From NCBI RefSeq assembly GCF_025631005.1, contig NZ_JAOTPL010000011.1, positions 57,922 to 121,921 on the forward strand: DNA of 64,000 bases. The letters run 5' to 3'. Source of the stretch: Haoranjiania flava. Lineage in GTDB: Bacteria; Bacteroidota; Bacteroidia; Chitinophagales; Chitinophagaceae. A program made the translations under genes and the position numbers. Below the pieces are notes generated by a model that searched no databases, was not told the origin of the DNA, and was given only the letters and a program-made list of their open reading frames with translations. Shown in pieces: positions 8,770-17,892 of the stretch; within the stretch, counting starts at the first letter, position 1; every line of letters starts with the position of its first letter.

Positions 8770-9921
8770 ATGAACAAAACCGCATTGATTACCGGCATTA
8801 CCGGGCAGGATGGCGCTTATCTTGCAGAATATCTTTTAAAAAAGGGGTATACAGTACACGGCATTAAACGCCGGACATCGCTGTTTAATACAGACAGGAT
8901 AGATCATCTTTATGAAGATCCTCATGAAGAAGACAAGAAACTTATTCTTCATTATGGTGACCTAACTGATTCCATGAACCTTACCCGCATAATACAGGAA
9001 ACACAGCCGGATGAAATTTACAACCTGGCAGCTATGAGCCATGTGAAGGTAAGTTTTGAAACCCCGGAATATACAGCAAATGCAGATGGAATAGGTCCTT
9101 TACGCATACTGGAAGCGGTGCGACTGCTGGGTTTAATAGAGAAGACGCGCATCTACCAGGCATCTACTTCGGAGCTGTACGGCCTGGTGCAGGAAGTGCC
9201 GCAAAAAGAGACTACCCCATTTTATCCACGCTCGCCTTATGCGGTGGCCAAGCTGTATGCTTACTGGATCACGGTCAATTACAGGGAAGCTTACGGTATG
9301 CACGCAAGCAACGGTATTCTATTCAACCATGAATCCCCCATCCGCGGTGAGACTTTCGTTACCCGCAAAATCACCCGCGCGGTGAGCAGGATTGTATTGG
9401 GCTTGCAAAAGAAAGTTTACCTGGGAAACCTTTCAGCCAAAAGAGACTGGGGCCATGCCAAGGACTATGTAAAAGCCATGTACCTCATTCTGCAGCAGGA
9501 CGAACCCTCTGATTATGTTATCGCTACGGGTATAACAACTTCCGTGAGGGATTTTATAAGCAAGGCATTCGATGAAGCAGGCGTGATGGTTCGTTTTGAA
9601 GGTGAAGATGTAGATGAGCAAATTATTTTAGACAGTATAAATGAACAGGTATTTTGTGACAAGGTAGGGGCAGAGTACCTGCCGGCATTAGCGCAGCGGA
9701 TCAATACGGTAGTAGGTGAAGTAGACCCTGCCTATTTCAGGCCAACAGAAGTTGAATTGCTTATCGGCGATCCTGCAAAAGCAAAGAATGTTTTAGGCTG
9801 GGAGCCAGAATATGACCTTGCCGGGTTAGTAAAAGACATGATGCAAAGTGATATAGCGCTTATGAAAAAGAATGACTTCCTGGAAAAGAATAACTATAAA
9901 GTGATGAACTATTATGAATAA
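8770..9921 (+). CDS. gmd: GDP-mannose 4,6-dehydratase
   Basis: Converts GDP-D-mannose to GDP-4-keto-6-deoxy-D-mannose, first step to GDP-L-fucose. Cofactor loop GITGQDGAYLAEYLL at residues 8-22; RRTSLFNTDRIDHLY and LHYGDLTDSMNL are Gmd signatures; catalytic STSELYG and YAVAK (Tyr-x3-Lys) follow; FNHESPIRGETFVTRKI is the conserved substrate-site segment. The 383-residue length is normal. ATG 8770 is chosen over the open extension to 8719 because a -7 promoter box lies between them and homologues start at this Met. The stop overlaps the fcl start by 8 bases. GDP-mannose comes from manC four genes downstream. Confidence 0.95.
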   Translation: MNKTALITGITGQDGAYLAEYLLKKGYTVHGIKRRTSLFNTDRIDHLYEDPHEEDKKLILHYGDLTDSMNLTRIIQETQPDEIYNLAAMSHVKVSFETPEYTANADGIGPLRILEAVRLLGLIEKTRIYQASTSELYGLVQEVPQKETTPFYPRSPYAVAKLYAYWITVNYREAYGMHASNGILFNHESPIRGETFVTRKITRAVSRIVLGLQKKVYLGNLSAKRDWGHAKDYVKAMYLILQQDEPSDYVIATGITTSVRDFISKAFDEAGVMVRFEGEDVDEQIILDSINEQVFCDKVGAEYLPALAQRINTVVGEVDPAYFRPTEVELLIGDPAKAKNVLGWEPEYDLAGLVKDMMQSDIALMKKNDFLEKNNYKVMNYYE

Positions 9922-10996
9922 GGAAGCTAAAATTTATGTGGCAGGCCATCGCGGCCTGGTGGGCTCCGCCATTGTGCAGTCACTACAGCAGCAGGGATAC
10001 GCCAACCTGGTTGGCAAAACAAGAGCAGAACTGGACCTGAAAGACGCCACAGCCGTGAACGATTTTTTCAGCAGCGAAAAGCCTGACTATGTTTTCCTGG
10101 CAGCAGCGCATGTAGGCGGCATCGTGGCAAACAATACCTACCGCGCCGATTTTATTTTTGATAACCTGCAGATACAAAATCACGTAATCGGCAGCAGCTT
10201 CCGGCATGGTGTAAAAAAGTTGTTGTTCCTGGGCAGCACCTGCATTTACCCGAAAGATGCGCCGCAACCGATGGCAGAAGACAGCCTGCTGACCGGCCCC
10301 CTGGAATATACCAATGAACCCTATGCCATTGCCAAGATCGCGGGATTGAAAATGTGTGAAAGCTTTAACCTGCAATACGGAACGAATTTTATGGCAGTTA
10401 TGCCCACCAATCTCTACGGGCCCAATGACAATTTTGACCTGGAGAAAAGCCATGTACTGCCTGCCCTGATCCGGAAATTCTTATTGGCAGACAGCCTGCA
10501 AAAAAACGACTGGCAGTCAATCAGGAATGACCTGGACAAGCGGCCGGTGGAGAATGTAGGCGGCAACGCGTCAGAAGATGCGATACAAAAAGTTTTAAAA
10601 AAATATGGCATAACGGGGCAAAGCGTGGAGATATGGGGTAGCGGCAGGCCGATGCGGGAATTTCTGTGGAGTGAAGATATGGCCGACGCCTGTGTGTACA
10701 TAATGCAAAACGTAAATTTCAGCGATCTGGCAGGCAGTAAACAGGAGACCAGGAATTGCCACATCAATATCGGTTCAGGCAAAGAGATCTCCATCGCAGG
10801 CCTGGCGCAACTTATTAAAGAAGCCATAAACTTTACCGGGGATATTGTGTTCAACACAGAAAAACCTGACGGCACCATGCGGAAGCTCACCGACGTTTCA
10901 AAGCTGCACGCATTAGGCTGGTATCATACAGTAGAAATAAAAGAAGGTATAGAAAAACTAATAAACTGGTATAAAAACGATAGCGGTCATGGCTAA
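9914..10996 (+). CDS. fcl: GDP-L-fucose synthase
   Basis: Epimerase/reductase producing GDP-L-fucose from the Gmd product with NADPH. Shows VAGHRGLVGSAIVQ (residues 9-22) for cofactor binding, AAAHVGGIVANNTY, the catalytic STCIYPK, and NEPYAIAKIAGLKMCE containing the Tyr-x3-Lys pair; LYGPNDNFDLEKSHVLPALI is characteristic. The 360 residues exceed the roughly 320 of E. coli WcaG because of an insertion around residues 190-235, usual in Bacteroidota homologues. Overlaps gmd at its start and the next gene by 8 bases at its end, so the three are translationally coupled. Confidence 0.95.
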   Translation: MNKEAKIYVAGHRGLVGSAIVQSLQQQGYANLVGKTRAELDLKDATAVNDFFSSEKPDYVFLAAAHVGGIVANNTYRADFIFDNLQIQNHVIGSSFRHGVKKLLFLGSTCIYPKDAPQPMAEDSLLTGPLEYTNEPYAIAKIAGLKMCESFNLQYGTNFMAVMPTNLYGPNDNFDLEKSHVLPALIRKFLLADSLQKNDWQSIRNDLDKRPVENVGGNASEDAIQKVLKKYGITGQSVEIWGSGRPMREFLWSEDMADACVYIMQNVNFSDLAGSKQETRNCHINIGSGKEISIAGLAQLIKEAINFTGDIVFNTEKPDGTMRKLTDVSKLHALGWYHTVEIKEGIEKLINWYKNDSGHG

Positions 10997-12128
10997 AAAA
11001 GTATTTGTGAGCGGATGTTATGATATGCTTCACAGCGGCCACGTAGCTTTCCTCGAAGAAGCCGCTACTTACGGCGATGTTTATGTAGGCATCGGTTCAG
11101 ATAAGACCGTGTATGATTTGAAATTGCGCAATACCATCAACACACAAGCTGAGCGTTTATACATGATCAGGTCGTTGAAAGCCGTGAAAGAGGCATGGAT
11201 TAATTCCGGTAGTGGCGTACTTGATTTTGTGGAAGAAATGAAAGCCCTGCAGCCGGATATTTTTTTTGTAAACAACGACGGCCACAGCCCGGAAAAAGAA
11301 CAACTCTGCAAAGAATTAGGTGTTGAATATGTGGTAAGCCGCCGCATACCACATGGGGATCTGCCTGCGCGCTCTACCACTGCATTGCGCAAGGCCTGCA
11401 GGATCCCTTACCGCCTTGACCTGGCGGGCGGCTGGCTCGATCAGCCTTATGTCAATAAATTATTTCCCGGACCGGTGATCACCATCAGTATTGAGCCGGA
11501 CTATGAGTTTAACCATCGAAGCGGCATGTCTACCAGCAGCCGGAACAAAGCCATAGAACTTTGGGAAACAGATATTCCCGAAGGCAACAAAGAGAAGCTG
11601 GCAAAAATTCTTTTCTCCTTTGAAAACCCGCCCGGAACCAGGTATATCAGCGGTTCGCAGGATGCATTGGGCATCACGCTGCCCGGCCTGAATAAGCTTT
11701 ATTACGAAAAGGATAGCCATTGGCCGGCAGACATAATTAGTACGGAGCAGGAAGATATATTGCAGTGGCTGGAAAGCATTATCTGGATGATACCCTTGTC
11801 TCCCAGGGAAAACAACTTTGATGTATTGTCGGATACCGCTATACAGGACGAGAAAGTCAGGCAGCTGAGCGCTGCTGCTGAGGAAGCATGGAATGCCATA
11901 CTTGAAAAAAATATGGCCGCTTTCGGCCGCGCCTTTGTAAACAGCTTTGATGCACAGGTAGCCATGTTTCCCAACATGATCACACCGGAGATAGCGCAAC
12001 AGGTCAATGCGTATAAAGACACGGTGCATGGCTGGAAAATAAGCGGCGCGGGTGGCGGCGGTTACCTGATTTTGCTGAGTGAAAAGAAAATAGATAAAGC
12101 CATCCAGATCAGGATCAGGAGATCGTGA
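10989..12128 (+). CDS. Fusion: HxGH nucleotidyltransferase plus GHMP-family sugar kinase
   Basis: Two-domain enzyme. Residues 1-134 are a cytidylyltransferase-like fold: FVSGCYDMLHSGHVAFLEEA (HxGH at 15-18) and RSTTALR at 128-134. Residues 138-379 are a GHMP kinase: YRLDLAGGWLDQP near 141-153, the phosphate loop SGMSTSSRNKA at 178-188, and KISGAGGGGYLILL near the end. A sugar kinase joined to a nucleotidyltransferase is expected to phosphorylate C1 and then activate the sugar, as Fkp and HldE do with different domain architectures. It lies between fcl and manC, overlapping fcl by 8 bases. Substrate (fucose salvage, a heptose or another sugar) unknown. The kinase part is short compared with HddA. 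Confidence 0.75.
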   Translation: MAKKVFVSGCYDMLHSGHVAFLEEAATYGDVYVGIGSDKTVYDLKLRNTINTQAERLYMIRSLKAVKEAWINSGSGVLDFVEEMKALQPDIFFVNNDGHSPEKEQLCKELGVEYVVSRRIPHGDLPARSTTALRKACRIPYRLDLAGGWLDQPYVNKLFPGPVITISIEPDYEFNHRSGMSTSSRNKAIELWETDIPEGNKEKLAKILFSFENPPGTRYISGSQDALGITLPGLNKLYYEKDSHWPADIISTEQEDILQWLESIIWMIPLSPRENNFDVLSDTAIQDEKVRQLSAAAEEAWNAILEKNMAAFGRAFVNSFDAQVAMFPNMITPEIAQQVNAYKDTVHGWKISGAGGGGYLILLSEKKIDKAIQIRIRRS

Positions 12129-12180
12129 TAAAAAAGGAAGGCAAACCATATGTGCTGATGGATAATTAAAATATTGACTT

Positions 12181-13239
12181 ATGATATACACTTTAATAAT
12201 GGCAGGCGGCGTAGGCAGCCGTTTCTGGCCGAAGAGCCGCGAAAGTTTTCCCAAGCAATTTATAGACATTATGGGTACGGGCAAGTCGTTCCTGCAAATG
12301 ACCTACGAACGCTCCCTGGCATTTTCAACGCCTGAAAATATACTGGTACTAACCAATGTAAATTACAAGCAGCTTGTGTCTGAACAACTGCCTGCACTCG
12401 CGGAAGAGAATATCATAACCGAGCCTTCGCGCAACAATACAGCGCCCTGCATTGCTTATGCAGCCTATAAATTATTTGCCAAAGACCGGGAAGCAGTGAT
12501 GGTAGTGGTTCCTTCTGATCACCTGATTTTAAAGGAAAATGTTTTTGCGGAAAAGATCGGGATGGCTGTGGCTTTCCTGCAGGATCATGAAGCGCTGATA
12601 ACCCTGGGCATTCAGCCGACACGGCCTGATACGGGCTACGGCTACATCCATTTTGAAGCGGGTAGTGCCGGTGTAAAGAAAGTAAAAAGCTTCAGGGAAA
12701 AGCCCGATGCTGCAATAGCACAGCAATACATCAACTCCGGTGAATATTTATGGAATGCAGGTATTTTTATCTGGAAGGCAAAGGATGTAATTCAGGCATT
12801 GGAGCGATATGCCCCGCAATTGAGTGGTCTTTTTTCACAGGGCAGCGAATTATACAACACACCTCAGGAAGCTGCTTTTATTGAAGTATATTACCCGCAG
12901 AGCCAGAAAATTTCCGTGGACTACGCCATCATGGAAAAGGCCGATAATGTCTATACCATTCCTGCTGATATCGGCTGGAGCGACGTGGGCACCTGGGCTT
13001 CGCTGTGGAATGTAACCGGAAAAGATGCGCATAACAATGCCGTGGTAGGTGGTGAACAAGTGTTGCTCACCAATACGGAAGGCACGATTGTATCTGCCCA
13101 CAGCGGCACGACAGTTGTGGTTGACGGCCTCAAAGATTTTATTGTGGTCAATGAGAAGGACGCATTACTGATCTACCCGATACACAAGGAGCAGGAAATC
13201 AAGGAAGTGCTCAAAAGCCTGGATAAGAGTAAGTTGTAG
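12181..13239 (+). CDS. manC: Mannose-1-phosphate guanylyltransferase
   Basis: Makes GDP-mannose from mannose-1-phosphate and GTP, feeding Gmd. The pyrophosphorylase signature MAGGVGSRFWPKSRESFPKQ is at residues 8-27, followed by FLQMTYERS, EPSRNNTAPCIAYAA, VVPSDHLI (metal-binding Asp) and TGYGYIHFE; FREKPD and LWNAGIFIWKA are substrate-site motifs. Its 352 residues correspond to the nucleotidyltransferase alone; the cupin isomerase domain of bifunctional ManC/AlgA is absent. It starts 52 bases after the fusion gene and probably ends the operon; repeat zone B follows. Confidence 0.93.
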   Translation: MIYTLIMAGGVGSRFWPKSRESFPKQFIDIMGTGKSFLQMTYERSLAFSTPENILVLTNVNYKQLVSEQLPALAEENIITEPSRNNTAPCIAYAAYKLFAKDREAVMVVVPSDHLILKENVFAEKIGMAVAFLQDHEALITLGIQPTRPDTGYGYIHFEAGSAGVKKVKSFREKPDAAIAQQYINSGEYLWNAGIFIWKAKDVIQALERYAPQLSGLFSQGSELYNTPQEAAFIEVYYPQSQKISVDYAIMEKADNVYTIPADIGWSDVGTWASLWNVTGKDAHNNAVVGGEQVLLTNTEGTIVSAHSGTTVVVDGLKDFIVVNEKDALLIYPIHKEQEIKEVLKSLDKSKL

Positions 13240-13588
13240 CCTGCCCCTAAGCGGGATGATGTGATGATGTGATCAAGTGGTGGGTAAAAGTGGATTTGTT
13301 GATTTAATTGTTTATTTAGAGTGAGGTGAGATTGCCTCGCTCGCAATGACACGCTCCCGGGGATTCCGTCATACGATAAAACGTAGCGCAGCGTAGTTGT
13401 AGAAGTCATCTTTGGCCACGGAGACCTAAGGCACGAAAGATGTCTTTTGTAGTTTAACAACAATGCAAATAAGGTGCACGCAAAGAGCGCAGAGTCTTTT
13501 AACGCAAAGACCGCAAAGTATGAGCAGGCAATTGCTGAAATATCCATCACAGGATCACATCGTAACAACCTCACTTGATAACTTCATC

Positions 13589-13800
13589 ACTAAACAAATC
13601 CAGTTCTGGCTATTCTTTTTGCCATTGCCGCAAAAAGAATCAAAAAAGTCTAGCCTGCCTGAAGGTGACCCACGCACACAAGCTCTGGCCCGGAAGCAAT
13701 TTGCACTCAGGAACAATTGCTTCGCCGCATTTACTCTAAGATCTATAATTTCTTCGGGCGAATCAATCACCTTCCGTGCATTGCTTCCTGTCACTGACAG
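13589..13800 (-). repeat. 212 bp dispersed element (R1), copy 3
   Basis: Reverse complement of the copies in zone A; one base shorter through a single-base deletion near the TTTCTTCGGGCG segment. Confidence 0.8.
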
Positions 13801-13835
13801 GCAGGCGTTCGGTTCGGGCACTTAACTATTATCGA

Positions 13836-14265
13836 AGCTTTCAAATTGATTTGAGTTATTAACCATTTCAAAATGCAGCATTTCGTCATGGATGCTAAGG
13901 TTAGGAATTGCCGGCATGCCAGTGGAAGGGAAAACTGTGCGGAACAGTGATTCCTGCTGCGCGGGATATGACTGTAATCAAAAGCAGCTGCCAGTCAGCA
14001 GGAATTGTTCTTGCAGCAAAGAGTTTTCCCGGGCATAGCCTGATGTGCGCGGCCCACCTTATGCCGGCTTGATTTTTTTGTAACTTTTTTTATCAAGAAA
14101 AAAAGTTAGAGAAGAACCGGAGGAACGTAAATGCGGGTGTGAGATTGCTTCGCTCCGTCCTAAGGACTCAGGAACCGTCGGAGTACTTCGCTCGCAATGA
14201 CGCGCTCCCGGGGGTTCCGTCATTACGGTAAAACGTAGCGCAGCGTAGTTGTAGAACTCATCTTT
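13836..14265 (-). repeat. Long dispersed element R2, copy 2
   Basis: Inverted relative to the zone A copy, adjoining R1 copy 3. It retains the ATCAAG-loop hairpin (around 14080-14107) and the CTCGCAATGACGCGCTCCCG segment. Confidence 0.75.
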
Positions 14266-14449
14266 CATGCCGTGTCTGGTGTTTTCACCTGACACAAAAT
14301 TAAATAATCAGCCACGGATACGCCAAGCCGCTAAAGGTCTTTGTAGTTTAACAAAATGCAAATAAAGTTCACGCAAAGAGCGCAGATTTTTTAACGCAGA
14401 GATTGCAAAGTTATGACCGAAAAAATAGTCCCGCCTGCTAGAATTTAAA

Positions 14450-15703
14450 TCAGCCCAGTAGCCATTTAAATGCCGGAACGATTGATATATTTTCCGGCAC
14501 TTCTGCAGCATAGTTGTTCTCATCAAACACGATTAGTGTTCCTTTAGGGATATTGAATACAGACATAGCTTCTTTTAACCCGCCTATTTCCCGTTTAACG
14601 TTTTCTGCATCCAGCATGTAGGTCACCTGGACTGCTTCAGTAATCTGCAGGTTTTCTTTTATTAAAAAATCGCACTCGTATTTTCCTGAAAAATAATACA
14701 GTTCCCTGCCTCGCCGTTTGAGGTCCAGAAATACGATGTTCTCCAACAACCTCCCTTTATTTCCACTAAAACGAAACCCTAACCTATTCGGAATTGCGTT
14801 GTCTATTGCATATACTTTTCGTGAATTCATAATCTGTTTTTTGACAGAATAATCGAACTTCCGCAAATAATAAAATAAATAACTTGCTTCGTAATATTGT
14901 AAATAGTTTTTCACGGAGCTTAAACTTTTAACGCCGGCAACGTGTTGCAGCGAAGCATAGGAAAATACTTTACCAATATTAGACGCCAGGAAAAGCGCTA
15001 TTTGTTTTACCTCCGCTATGTTGCTAAGCTTATAGCGTACCACAATATCCCTGTAGAGTATATCCTGAAAAAGAGCATGTGCAATTTCGGCATCTTTTTC
15101 TTTTGCTACCAATGGGAAACCGCCCGTTTCTAAAAATGTACTCAATTCGTTTAAGAGCATAGAACGCTTTTTAACCGACAAACGTTCTATATTATACGAC
15201 TTGCCCTCCATCCGTAAATATTCAGAGAAAGAAAATGGGAACAACTCCAATACTTTGTTTCTGCCGGTAAGCGATGTGGAAATTTCGGAACTCAGCAGCG
15301 TAGCGTTTGAGCCGGTCACAAATACCTTACGGCCTTGTTCGTACATGCGGTTTACAAATTTTTCCCATCCCGGGGCTTCCTGTATTTCATCAAAGAAAAA
15401 AATGGGTTCGGATCTGTACGTCTCCAAATGCAGGGAGTATATATCATTAAATAATTGAGGATAGGGCATTATTCGCTCGTCGTCGAAGTTGCAGTAGCAA
15501 AATTCACCCTCACTCAGCTTCAATGCTTCCTTTATCAAAAACATTAAAGATGATTTACCGGAACGTCGGACTCCGGTTATAACCACTACCTGGCTTGTCT
15601 TTAGATAGGAGTCCAAAGGATAATCCCTCGCTATTAAGCCGCTTTTGGATTGAAACACCTCTTTTTGGTCAATAAGCACTTCTAATAACAACTTTTTATC
15701 CAT
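14450..15703 (-). CDS. AAA-type ATPase with DUF4143 domain
   Basis: Archaeal-type AAA-like ATPase of unknown role. Walker A is GVRRSGKSSL at about residues 44-53; Walker B is IFFFDEIQEAPGW at about 100-112; TGSNATLL (about 131-138) is the sensor segment. The C-terminal third (YYFSGKYECDFLIKE) is the DUF4143 nuclease-like region, with Glu/Asp and an ensuing TEAVQVTY. The 417-residue length is typical. It stands alone between repeat zones B and C, as members of this widely duplicated family often do in accessory DNA. Cytoplasmic; partners unknown. Start ATG at 15703 precedes the conserved N-terminus by a normal distance. Confidence 0.85.
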   Translation of the reverse strand: MDKKLLLEVLIDQKEVFQSKSGLIARDYPLDSYLKTSQVVVITGVRRSGKSSLMFLIKEALKLSEGEFCYCNFDDERIMPYPQLFNDIYSLHLETYRSEPIFFFDEIQEAPGWEKFVNRMYEQGRKVFVTGSNATLLSSEISTSLTGRNKVLELFPFSFSEYLRMEGKSYNIERLSVKKRSMLLNELSTFLETGGFPLVAKEKDAEIAHALFQDILYRDIVVRYKLSNIAEVKQIALFLASNIGKVFSYASLQHVAGVKSLSSVKNYLQYYEASYLFYYLRKFDYSVKKQIMNSRKVYAIDNAIPNRLGFRFSGNKGRLLENIVFLDLKRRGRELYYFSGKYECDFLIKENLQITEAVQVTYMLDAENVKREIGGLKEAMSVFNIPKGTLIVFDENNYAAEVPENISIVPAFKWLLG

Positions 15704-16271
15704 ACTCTGTCACAATTAATACAAAATAAAGGTAAAGAATTATTCTATACCAACGAATGAATTCATACTTTTTTGTTCTTTTAAAACGAATGAATTACGG
15801 CTGACCCGTAACTCTTATTTCGTTAGATTTAATTTGAAATGTAAGATATGGTATGCCTGCCTGGTTTTTACCCGACATTAAATCTTCGATAGCTGTTGTT
15901 TTCACCTGACACAAAATTATTCTTTTTGCCATTGCGTAGATAATCAGCCACGGAGACCTAAGGCACGAAGGATTTCTTTAGTGTAACTTTGTATCTGCTT
16001 TGTGTATTTGTGGTTAAAAAATAAATTATCTCATAAGGCTCCACGCAAAGAGCGCAAAGTTTTTAAACGCAGAGAGCGCAAACATGACTTAACTACCTTC
16101 TATCTTTTTGATCCTTAGTGTCTTAGGCCTTTGTGGCAAAAGCATGCTGCACCCCACTACACATCTTTACACTAAACGCCTCCACAAATACACAAATACA
16201 CAAATACACAAATACACTTCTTTTACCCATCACAGGATCACAACATAACAACGTCACTTGGTAACTTCATT

Positions 16272-16484
16272 ACTAAACAAATCCACTTCTGGCTATTCTT
16301 TTTGCCATTGCCGCAAAAAGAATCAAAAAAGTCTAGCCTGCCTGAAGGTGACCCACGCGCATGGGCTCTGACCCGGAAGCAATTTGCACTCAGGAACAAT
16401 TGCTTCGCCGCATTTACTCTAAGATCTATAATTTCTTTCGGGCGAATCAATCACCTTCCGTGCATTGCTTCCTGTCACTGACAG
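16272..16484 (-). repeat. 213 bp dispersed element (R1), copy 4
   Basis: Full-length inverted copy ending with the palindromic CTGTCACTGACAG. Confidence 0.8.
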
Positions 16485-16829
16485 GCAGGCGATGGTGCGA
16501 ACTGCCCTCTTAGTGTAGCTTTGTATCTGCTCTGTGCACTTTGTGGTTAAAAAATAAATTATCTCATAAGGCTCCACGCAAAGAGCGCAAAGTTTTTAAA
16601 CGCAGAGACCGCAAACATGACTTAACTACCTTCTATCTTTGTGATCCTTAGTGTCTTAGGCCTTTGTGGCAAAAGCATGCTGCACCCCACTACACATCTT
16701 TACACTAAACGCCTCCACAAATACACAAATACACAAATACACTTCTTTTACCCATCACACGATCACAAGGTAACAACGTCACTTGATAAACTGACAGGCA
16801 GGCCTTCGGTTCGGGCACTTAAGTATTAT

Positions 16830-17216
16830 CGAAGCTTTCAAATTGATTTGAGTTTTTAACCATTTCAAAATGCAGCATTTCGTCATGGATGCAAAGGTTA
16901 GGAATCGCCGGCATGCCAGTGGAAGGGAAAACTGTGCGTAACAGTGATTCCTGCTGCGCGGGATATGACTGTAATCAAAAGCTGTTGCCAGTCAGCAGGA
17001 ATTGTTCTTGCAGCACAGAGTTTTCCCGGGGATAGCCTGATGTGCGCGGCCCACCTTATGCCGGCTTGATTTTTTGTAACTTTTTTATCAAGAAAAAAGT
17101 TAGAGAAGAACTCGAGGAACGTAAATGCGGTGTGAGATTGCTTCGCTCTGTCCTAAGGACTCAGGAACCGTCGGAGTACTTCGCTCGCAATGACGCGCTC
17201 CGGGGGGTTCCGTCAT
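16830..17216 (-). repeat. Long dispersed element R2, copy 3 (truncated)
   Basis: Lacks the terminal segment present in copies 1 and 2. At 17216 it switches abruptly from GTTCCGTCATT into the flank of R1 copy 5, a junction expected from recombination between repeats. Confidence 0.7.
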
Positions 17217-17245
17217 TGATAACAACATCACTTGATAACTTCATC

Positions 17246-17458
17246 ACTAAACAAATCCAGTTCTGGCTATTCTTTTTGCCATTGCCGCAAAAAGAATCAA
17301 AAAAGTCTAGCCTGCCTGAAGGTGACCCACGCGCATGGGCTCTGACCCGGAAGCAATTTGCACTCAGGAACAATTGCTTCGCCGCATTTACTCTAAGATC
17401 TATCATTTCTTTCGGGCGAATCAATCACCTTCCGTGCATTGCTTCCTGTCACTGACAG
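17246..17458 (-). repeat. 213 bp dispersed element (R1), copy 5
   Basis: Full-length inverted copy, closest in sequence to copy 1 (both carry ATGATAGATC rather than ATTATAGATC). Confidence 0.8.
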
Positions 17459-17843
17459 CCAGGCGATGGTGCGAACTGTCCTCTTAGTGTAGCTTTGTAT
17501 CTGTTTTGTGCACTTTGTGGTTAAAAAATACATTATCTCATAAGGCTCACGCAAAGAGCGCAGAGTTTTTAACGCAGAGACCGCAAACATGACTTAACTA
17601 CCTTCTATCTTTGTGATCCTTGGTGTCTTAGGGCCTTTGTGGCAAAAGCATGCTTGCACCCCCTACACATCTTTACACTAAACGCCACCACAAATACACA
17701 AATACACTTCTTTTACCCATCACACGATCACAACATCACTTGATAACTTCATCACTAAACAAATCCACACCTCCACACCTCCACAAAAATATTTCATTAC
17801 TCCATTCGTGCCTCCGCGGCGGGTAGCAAAGTAGCGCTCACCG

Positions 17844-17874
17844 TTTAAATTAAAAAATAAAAATGGTAAATTTG
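17844..17874 (+). promoter_or_regulatory. Probable mqnE promoter
   Basis: TTTA at 17844-17847 and TAAATTTG at 17867-17874, spaced about 19 bases. The -7 box overlaps the first codons of the longest open frame (ATG 17863), pointing to ATG 17893 as the real start. Confidence 0.45.
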
Positions 17875-17892
17875 CATACTCAAACACAAGGA

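Larger units (their letters stand above)
13240..14449. repeat. Repeat zone B: 1.2 kb intergenic mosaic, - orientation
   Basis: No gene seen. Holds an R2 end fragment (about 13323-13410), one R1 element (13589-13800) and a full R2 element (about 13836-14265), all reversed relative to zone A, plus CGCAAAGAGCGCAGA wording. Confidence 0.85.
15704..17843. repeat. Repeat zone C: 2.1 kb intergenic mosaic, - orientation
   Basis: The first 190 bases are unique and hold the ATPase promoter region. Then come alternating blocks: CTAAGGATCACAAAG-type block (about 16083-16240), R1 (16272-16484), the block again (about 16616-16770), R2 (about 16830-17216), R1 (17246-17458), the block again (about 17588-17730). 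All are inverted relative to zone A. No gene is seen. Confidence 0.85.

Noticed and set aside
12100..12175. Possible frameshift at the 3' end of the kinase fusion (another frame stays open to the TAA ending at 12169)
   Set aside because: The current end, AIQIRIRRS, looks like a normal GHMP kinase C-terminus; evidence for an indel is too weak.
11460..12284. 274-codon open frame antisense to the kinase fusion and manC
   Set aside because: Overlaps two motif-bearing genes; no start context or protein signature.
13463..17455. Recurrent open frames of 70-137 codons with the phrase FWLFFLPLPQKESKK in the repeat zones
   Set aside because: They recur only because the 213 bp element recurs; both strands are open, frames differ outside the element, and one copy has a frame-breaking deletion.
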